This document shows, piece after piece, positions 48,546-53,902 of a stretch of 53,902 nucleotides of DNA. The stretch is taken from NCBI GenBank assembly GCA_028875345.1, contig JAPPEG010000058.1, positions 1-53,902 of the forward strand, written 5' to 3'. A program made the translations under genes and the position numbers. Source of the stretch: Gemmatimonadota bacterium. GTDB lineage: Bacteria > Latescibacterota > UBA2968 > UBA8231. Within the stretch, counting starts at the first letter, position 1; every line of letters begins with the position of its first letter. A model generated the notes under the pieces. The model saw only the letters and a program-made list of their open reading frames with translations. It was not told where the DNA came from and ran no database searches.

Positions 48546-49655
48546 CTACACCGCTGCTTTTGCTTGGTTGTCGATGCCGACTGCGTCTGCCACCTGGGCA
48601 AACCCATCGCGCTCCAACAGGTGTGCTAGCCCCGCGTTGATTTGCCGCACGACTCCCGGCCCTTTGAAAACCAGCGCTGAGTATAGCTGCACCAGCGAAG
48701 CCCCGAGGCGAATTTTGCGGTATGCGTCGCGGGCCGATGAAATCCCTCCCACGCCGATGATCGCGTGCCGCTGGCGGTCGATGCGCCCATACCAAAAGCG
48801 CACGGTTTCGTCGATTAGGGCCTGAACGGGCCGGCCGCACAAGGTTCCAGGCAGGGAGGCTAGGAGATGGGCCGGCGACTTGAGCGGATAGTTAGTTCCC
48901 GGCGGCAGGTTGAAGATGAAGCCCTTGACGAAGGCAAAAGGATCGACTGCTTCCAGCATCCAGTCCAGCCGCGCCGGGTCGGTGTGCGCCGTGAGCTTGA
49001 GAAAGATCGGCGGCAGGTCGTCGATGGCAGCGCATTCCCGCAGCAAGTCGCGCAAGTGCTCCCCGCTGGTAAAGGGACTGACGCCGCCGGTCGTGTTCGG
49101 ACAGTTGAGGTTGAATGCGATATAGTCGGCTCGTCCCACAAAGGGCGCTAGGGCTGTGGCTAGCTCCGCTACGACTGCATCTGGCTCAATGGCCTGCCCG
49201 GTATTGGTTTCGACTAAGTTGATTCCCAAGGGCACGGCGATTGGTCGCTGGGATACGCGCTCCGCCACGACTGCGGCCCCGTCATTGGGCACTCCGTAGT
49301 TGACTACAATAGCTTCGTCCAACGGCAGGCGGAACAAGCGCGGCCGCGGATTCCCAGCCGAAGGATGCGCCGATACCGACCCCACCTCCACGAACCCAAA
49401 ACCCATGGCTGCAAGCGCTTGGATCACCCGGCCATTTTTGTCAAACCCCGCGGCCATGCCCAGCGGATTGGCAAAGCGCAAGCCGCCTACTTGGGTTGTC
49501 AACCGCGCGTCTGCATAGGCAAAGAGACTGGAAAGCAGATGGCGGCCAAGCGCAAAAGAACCGACCCGCTCGCCAAGCGCGAGGGTTTGCTCGTGGATGC
49601 GCTCTGGATCACAGCGGAACAGGAGGGGACGGACGAAGCGTTGGTATGCGTTCAT
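48546..49655 (-). CDS. pyrD: Dihydroorotate dehydrogenase, quinone-type, atypical active site
   Basis: The product is 369 residues. The ATG at 49655 gives MNAYQRFVRPLLFRCDPERIHEQTL, the helical N-terminus of class 2 enzymes that dock to quinone; no ribosome site is evident. NPLGMAAGFDKNG is the FMN loop, NPRPRLFRL and the C-terminal AIIGVGGIS follow. Two active-site regions are odd: NLNCPNTTG has Cys185 where class 2 enzymes have Ser, and VNYGVPNDG replaces the usual NRxGFNN. The GxNxGK segment also reads GINLVETN. It may use a different base or substrate, or be a paralog. Confidence 0.85.
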   Translation of the reverse strand: MNAYQRFVRPLLFRCDPERIHEQTLALGERVGSFALGRHLLSSLFAYADARLTTQVGGLRFANPLGMAAGFDKNGRVIQALAAMGFGFVEVGSVSAHPSAGNPRPRLFRLPLDEAIVVNYGVPNDGAAVVAERVSQRPIAVPLGINLVETNTGQAIEPDAVVAELATALAPFVGRADYIAFNLNCPNTTGGVSPFTSGEHLRDLLRECAAIDDLPPIFLKLTAHTDPARLDWMLEAVDPFAFVKGFIFNLPPGTNYPLKSPAHLLASLPGTLCGRPVQALIDETVRFWYGRIDRQRHAIIGVGGISSARDAYRKIRLGASLVQLYSALVFKGPGVVRQINAGLAHLLERDGFAQVADAVGIDNQAKAAV

Positions 49656-49757
49656 TGCTATAATCAGGTTGTGTTTTGACAAATATGCACTTGCAGAGGC
49701 GGGTTGCAAACGCCTGTCTATGTCAACGCGGCTTAACCTTTCTCAGGAGTTTACCTC

Positions 49758-50792
49758 ATGCCGCTCGAATTGATTGCCGACCGCCCCGGCCACGCGGTCC
49801 TCAGCTCGTACCAAGAACCGCCCTTGGCCCCGGATGAAATCCGCGTCCAAAGCCTCTTCAGCTCGGTCAAGCACGGCACTGAGTTGCGCGGTTTCCGCGC
49901 CGACACGCCCGATGCCTCTGACCGCTGGGACGGCGAACTGCGCCTGCACCGCCGAGGCGAATCCGCGTCCAGTGGCTTCCCCCGCCGCCTCGGCAACATG
50001 TGCTTGGGCGCGGTCGTCGAAGTGGGTGCTGAAGTGACAGCGCTGCGCGAGGGCGACCGGGTTTTCGCGCATTTGCCTATCCGCGAGACGCACACTGTCT
50101 CGGCGGCGCGTGTGCAAAAGGCTCCCGACGGAATCTCGCCGCAAGCCATTATGTATTGGGACCCGGCCGACTTTGCTGTCGGTGCAGTGCGAGATGGCGC
50201 GGTGCGCTTGGGGGATCGCGTCGCCGTCTTTGGACTTGGGGCCATCGGGCTGATGGTCGCGCAGGCCGCGCGTCTGTGCGGTGCGCGCTGGGTGGTGGTC
50301 GTCGATCCCATCGAGCGCCGCCGCGCCGCGGCCCTGCGTCACGCCGCGGACTTGGCGCTGGACCCGGTGGCCATAGATGCCGGCTTGGAGATCAAGCAAC
50401 ACACCGACAAAATCGGCGCGGACATCGCCTTTGAGACGAGTGGTTCCTACCGCGCGTTTGAAGACGCCATGCGTGCGACCTGCTACGCTGGTACCTTGGT
50501 CTCGACCGCGTATTACCACGGAGAGCAGGGCTTGCGCTTGGCCGGTGAGTGGCACCGCAACCGCATTCAGGTCATCTCCAGCCGGGCCAATAGCGAGCCG
50601 TTACCGCAGGCGAGTTGGAATTTCGCCCGCATCCGCGCGGAGTCGCTGGCTCTGTTGGTCGAAGGGCGTTTACAAGCCGACGACCTGATTGATCCGATCG
50701 TGCCCTTTACCGCGGCCGCTGACGCCTACATGGAGATCAATCAGCACCCCGAGCGTTCGATCAAGCTCGGCATCGACCACGAACTGGCCTAG
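49758..50792 (+). CDS. MDR-family dehydrogenase without catalytic zinc
   Basis: The product is 344 residues with CAGGAG 9 bases before the ATG. It is a medium-chain dehydrogenase: VAVFGLGAIGLMVAQAARLCGARWVVVVDPI is the NAD(P) fold. It lacks the catalytic Cys (SSVKHGTELRGF where a zinc enzyme has xCGTD), the GHE motif (NMCLGAVVEVG) and a structural zinc cluster, so it is probably zinc-independent. The family includes bacteriochlorophyllide-type and sugar-related reductases. Divergent from the dihydroorotate dehydrogenase gene. Confidence 0.88.
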   Translation: MPLELIADRPGHAVLSSYQEPPLAPDEIRVQSLFSSVKHGTELRGFRADTPDASDRWDGELRLHRRGESASSGFPRRLGNMCLGAVVEVGAEVTALREGDRVFAHLPIRETHTVSAARVQKAPDGISPQAIMYWDPADFAVGAVRDGAVRLGDRVAVFGLGAIGLMVAQAARLCGARWVVVVDPIERRRAAALRHAADLALDPVAIDAGLEIKQHTDKIGADIAFETSGSYRAFEDAMRATCYAGTLVSTAYYHGEQGLRLAGEWHRNRIQVISSRANSEPLPQASWNFARIRAESLALLVEGRLQADDLIDPIVPFTAAADAYMEINQHPERSIKLGIDHELA

Positions 50793-52727
50793 CTAGCCGA
50801 TGTTAATCAGCCGGTTGCCCGTCATGCCGGTGAAGGTGTCGATGATGAGCCACAACCCGGCTGAGCCAAATGCGCCTAGCACCAGCCCCAAAAAGAACGG
50901 GCGCAAGCGCGTGTAGAGCCGGGGACCGCCGTATTTGAGAATGAGTGCCTTGAGCAACCAAGCGAAGAAGACCGACGGCCAGATTAGCTGCACGGGGTGC
51001 GGCAGCCCAATGGCCAAGCCAATGGGATGAATGGGAAAGCCGACGAAGCGGTTTTTGATGAATGTCAACAGGCCCATCAAGAACGCGCCGAGGCCGGCAA
51101 AGGACAAATGCCAAACGTGGGTGGGCTGCATGTTGTTGAGGTTGTTGGTAATCCAGTTGCCGGTATAGGTCGTCATATAACCGAATTGCCAACCACCCAA
51201 GTTGATGCCCCCATAGGTGTACGCGAGGTAGATGACCGCGGTGATTGAGCCGGCAAGGGTGACGACGATGGCCGCGGCAATGGCCCAGAATACGCGCCGA
51301 TACTCCAAGCGCGTCACTTCCGCTAGTTTGAGGCCTGTGGCGGCTGAGGCCATGACGAAGGTGCGGATGTCGGCAGACCAAGGGAAGTTGAGCGCCAGCG
51401 CCGTCAGGCCTGGGGCACCCACTGACGACGACCCGAGCGTGTTGACAGTGAACACGGCCGGAGCTACTGGAGCGCGGCAATAGGCCAACCCGGCCTGCGA
51501 GATAATGCGGGCCAAGCCAACGAAGATCACGAGGGCCGAAAGCTGAAAGACAAAGGCGGTCGGCAGGTTCATGTTGGTGGCGTAGAGCGCGAACAGGCCG
51601 AGGGAAAAGCTCGCGATAAAGCCAAAGACCGCGACCCGGTACGGGAGCAATTCCCCGCTGTCGTCGATGGCGTCGTCGCCGCGCAGAGCCTTGCGCCAGA
51701 CCTGGCGCAAGTGCTGACGCCCGCTCCACAAGCTGGACAGCACTAAGAAGAACAACGCACCGAGGGCAATGTGGGCGAGGCTGGGCGGAGAAGGCGAGGA
51801 GTAGGGCTGCTCTGGGCCGATATTCCACCCCGTCATGCGGCACAAGCCGATGGCCAGCATGTTGAGCATGGCGAAGAACCACACGCCCATGGAGATGTCG
51901 AGGTTGAGCAAGTAGGAGAGGCCGATGACCTCAAAGTGCGGGCGAAAGTTGACCCCGATGGAGTTGCGCAAAAAGGGCACCCAGAGGTTGAGGTCAATCC
52001 AGGGGACGAAGTTGAAATAGCGGTGCAGGGCGTTGATCGAGCTGATGAGCGCGGGAATGGCAAAGCCGATCCAAGTCAGGTAATTGCGGTAAAAAGGCGC
52101 GATGGCTTGGTCCTTGTCACGGGCGCTCATTTCTATGGGCAAGGTGGCCAGCGGGAAGTTGAGCCGCTCGCGCTCGACCCACTGCTTGCGCAGCACGACG
52201 AGCACGCACAGCGTGGTGAAGTACATGTTGACGACAAACAGGCTCCACGCCATCAGCGGCGTCGCCCAAGCCCCCCAAGGGATGCGTTCGCCTTGGGCAT
52301 TACCTTCGAACAGCTTTTGGATGGCGGCGTTGTCTTCCAGCACGAGGAGATGTGATATATAGGGCTGGATGATATTGGCCCAGTCGTTTTCCGGGGTGGC
52401 GTAGTAAAAGAACCCGCCGAGGAGCGGGATCAGGTTCATGGTCAGGCCCCAAGAGGGAATGGCGGCTCCCACGATCATCATTATGTACACGGTGGCCAGT
52501 TCGCCGGTGTGTAGGCTGGTGCCGGTGAGCAATTTGGCGAGTGGGTTAATGAGTAAGGTGAAAAGAAAAAACAAGAACAGGGCCGCGCCGGTCGAGTAGT
52601 CGGCGGCCATGGGCGAGCTGCGCATCACCAAGACGCTAAAAGGCTCGCCCACGGCGATGGCGAGACAGCCGATGGCCCCGATGGCAATGGCGCGGAGGGA
52701 GACGCGGCGCGGAGGTGAAGCGATCAA
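50793..52727 (-). CDS. Large membrane transporter-like protein (DUF6785/OPT-like)
   Basis: The product is 644 residues starting at TTG at 52727, which overlaps the preceding stop codon as TTGA. About 14 hydrophobic segments are visible, spread over the whole length, for example ATVYIMMIVGAAIPSWGLTM, LFVVNMYFTTLCVLVVL, LGALFFLVLSSLWS, VAVFGFIASFSLGLFALYA, AIAAAIVVTLAGSITAVIYLAY and FFLGLVLGAFGSAGLWLIID. FPLATLPIEM and FVGFPIHPIGLAIGLP are typical of the DUF6785 family, distantly related to oligopeptide transporters. The substrate is unknown. Co-translated with the metalloprotease gene. Confidence 0.85.
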   Translation of the reverse strand: MIASPPRRVSLRAIAIGAIGCLAIAVGEPFSVLVMRSSPMAADYSTGAALFLFFLFTLLINPLAKLLTGTSLHTGELATVYIMMIVGAAIPSWGLTMNLIPLLGGFFYYATPENDWANIIQPYISHLLVLEDNAAIQKLFEGNAQGERIPWGAWATPLMAWSLFVVNMYFTTLCVLVVLRKQWVERERLNFPLATLPIEMSARDKDQAIAPFYRNYLTWIGFAIPALISSINALHRYFNFVPWIDLNLWVPFLRNSIGVNFRPHFEVIGLSYLLNLDISMGVWFFAMLNMLAIGLCRMTGWNIGPEQPYSSPSPPSLAHIALGALFFLVLSSLWSGRQHLRQVWRKALRGDDAIDDSGELLPYRVAVFGFIASFSLGLFALYATNMNLPTAFVFQLSALVIFVGLARIISQAGLAYCRAPVAPAVFTVNTLGSSSVGAPGLTALALNFPWSADIRTFVMASAATGLKLAEVTRLEYRRVFWAIAAAIVVTLAGSITAVIYLAYTYGGINLGGWQFGYMTTYTGNWITNNLNNMQPTHVWHLSFAGLGAFLMGLLTFIKNRFVGFPIHPIGLAIGLPHPVQLIWPSVFFAWLLKALILKYGGPRLYTRLRPFFLGLVLGAFGSAGLWLIIDTFTGMTGNRLINIG

Positions 52728-53902
52728 TCGCGCACCACCGCTAGCGTGCGCTTAGCCGCGGTGCCGTCGGTTTCGAGGAGCAGGTGATAGATGCCGCTGG
52801 CTACGAGATTGCCGGCGGCATTGCGGCCGTCCCACAGCACGGCGTGGTCTGCTCGCGCTGCGCGTTCGCCTAAGTCCTGCTCCCAGACGAGCGAGCCGTT
52901 GGCGGCAAAGAGCGCGAGGCGGGTTTTCCTACTGGGGAAGGCTAGATCGAACGCCAGCCGAGTGTGCGGGTGTTGGTTGGGACGGAACGGGTTGGGGTAG
53001 TTGGGTTTGAGCAGGGTGGCGAGAGCGGCTGGCCGGTCGGGGTTAGTCAGACTGGGATCAAATTGCGCGGTAAACAGGTGCTGGTAGGCCAAGCCGGTGC
53101 GCTCGGCCGAGGTGGCGACGAGGACGATTTCGTCGAACTGGTCCCAACCCGTGATGCGGACCGTCGGCTCGGAAACGAGTTGCGCGGAGGTGGTGTCGGG
53201 ACCGACTAAGAGCAAGTGGCGACGCCATGCCCCTTGGTTGGCGTCAAAAAACAGATCGATCCCGCCCGCGCGCAGTTGCGGCTCCAGACGCAGATAGACG
53301 CTGCCAGTAGCATCGACTCGGCTGGTGTCGCGGACGACTGCTTCGGCGTCAACGGCGATGTCGCGGGTGGGGACGGTGGGGTATAAGTTTCCCTCGGCAT
53401 AGTATTCGCCATGGTAGCGGTTGTTGGTGAAATAGTTCCACACGGCAAATTCGCCCATGACGACACCTAGTCCTCCCGGCTCGACTTGGCGGATGACGCG
53501 GTCGAAATGATCGAGATTGACGCTCTTGCGCTGGCCTACTTCTTCCCAGATCAGGCGGTTGAGTTCGCGGCCGTAGCGCTGATCGAGGAAGAGAGAAAAA
53601 ATCGCGGAGCCGTAAGTGTGGAGGCTTTGATAAGGGCCGGAGTTGAGGGCGCGTTGGGGTTCGCCGAGGAAGTAGGTCAAGTACTGGAGATAGTCGTCAA
53701 TGTGCGGATAGGCCACTTCCTCCATCCACGTCGAGGTTGACTCCTGCCACCAACTGCCGTCGAATGTCGCGTAGTAGCCAAACTGGATGGCGTGGTGGAA
53801 CTCATGGGCGATAGTCACGCGCAGGGCGTCCAGTCCACGGGTTTGTTTGTAGCCTGGGTCAGTGAAGTTGTTGTCGATTTCGAGATGGCTGTAGGTGGTC
53901 GC
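52724..53902 (-). CDS. Secreted zinc metalloprotease-like protein, 5' part missing
   Basis: The frame is open to the right edge, giving at least 392 residues; the ATG-like start at 53818 is an internal GTG and not the real start. TIAHEFHHAIQFGYY contains the HExxH zinc motif as HEFHH, and QESTSTWMEEVAYP is the following Glu region, as in MXAN_6640-type secreted peptidases. The last 100 residues, starting near NYPNPFRPN and containing VLWDGRNAAGNLVASGIYHLLLET, are a FlgD-like Ig domain like that of the gene at 430. Its stop codon overlaps the start of the transporter gene. Confidence 0.85.
   Translation of the reverse strand, partial: ATTYSHLEIDNNFTDPGYKQTRGLDALRVTIAHEFHHAIQFGYYATFDGSWWQESTSTWMEEVAYPHIDDYLQYLTYFLGEPQRALNSGPYQSLHTYGSAIFSLFLDQRYGRELNRLIWEEVGQRKSVNLDHFDRVIRQVEPGGLGVVMGEFAVWNYFTNNRYHGEYYAEGNLYPTVPTRDIAVDAEAVVRDTSRVDATGSVYLRLEPQLRAGGIDLFFDANQGAWRRHLLLVGPDTTSAQLVSEPTVRITGWDQFDEIVLVATSAERTGLAYQHLFTAQFDPSLTNPDRPAALATLLKPNYPNPFRPNQHPHTRLAFDLAFPSRKTRLALFAANGSLVWEQDLGERAARADHAVLWDGRNAAGNLVASGIYHLLLETDGTAAKRTLAVVRD

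Noticed and set aside
1-53902. CRISPR array, tRNA, rRNA, transposase or integrase genes
   Set aside because: No regular direct repeats with spacers, no cloverleaf or rRNA-like sequence and no recombinase motifs were seen by eye.

Overview
The window looks like a chromosomal segment of an uncultured, GC-rich, Gram-negative-type bacterium of the Latescibacterota/Poribacteria kind. The evidence is eight phytanoyl-CoA dioxygenase-family (PhyH) genes in 54 kb, several enolase-superfamily dehydratases, aldo/keto reductases, amidohydrolases, Gfo/Idh/MocA oxidoreductases, secreted proteins ending in FlgD-like Ig domains, a small outer-membrane beta-barrel candidate and a tandem DUF5069 protein. The lineage is an inference. 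No rRNA or tRNA gene was seen, and genes are cut at both window edges (1-328 and 52724-53902, both minus strand).

Layout. 1-6.3 kb: a cut secreted protein, a large secreted discoidin/FlgD-like protein, a glycosidase-like protein and two PhyH genes. 6.4-11.3 kb: an accessory island, less GC-rich by eye, with a three-gene operon (coiled-coil/glycine-rich membrane protein, large glycine-rich protein with a possible QxK nuclease core, TerB-like protein), a toxin-antitoxin-like pair with a DUF2283 protein, an antitoxin plus the decayed start of a PIN toxin, and a polysaccharide deacetylase. 11.4-15.6 kb: operon of PhyH, PhyH-HEAT fusion, Gfo/Idh/MocA oxidoreductase and amidohydrolase. 15.7-19.5 kb: probable defence island with a single-chain GmrSD-like DUF262/HNH protein and a TcmP plus DUF5131 (Gp37/Gp68) pair. 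19.5-22.5 kb: enolase-superfamily enzyme, aldo/keto reductase, tandem DUF5069 protein. 22.5-25.4 kb (minus): UshA-like phosphoesterase, nucleotidyltransferase-like protein, nitrilase-family amidohydrolase. 25.6-30 kb: glycosidase-like protein, a promoter-structured RNA-double terminator unit, then an ABC-2 exporter operon. 30-38 kb: FKBP lipoprotein, small membrane protein and a six-gene minus-strand operon (secreted glycosidase-like, AKR, amidohydrolase, PhyH, sugar isomerase, PhyH). 38-50.8 kb: DUF4143 ATPase, PhyH plus enolase-superfamily pair, SMP-30 lactonase, alcohol dehydrogenase, YoeB module, beta-barrel, Gfo/Idh, another enolase-superfamily enzyme, GGCT-like protein, PhyH, atypical dihydroorotate dehydrogenase, MDR dehydrogenase. 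50.8-53.9 kb (minus): DUF6785-like transporter translationally coupled to a cut secreted metalloprotease.

Working hypothesis: the metabolic genes form several small modules for oxidative breakdown of sugar-derived or substituted organic compounds (oxygenase, dehydrogenase/reductase, dehydratase, isomerase, lactonase, amidohydrolase), fed by secreted glycosidase-like proteins and a large transporter. The accessory genes at 6.4-11.3, 15.7-19.5 and 43.5-44 kb look like defence and addiction systems. The two places most worth testing for undescribed biology are the three-gene operon at 6468-9165 and the structured leader or RNA at 27093-27373.
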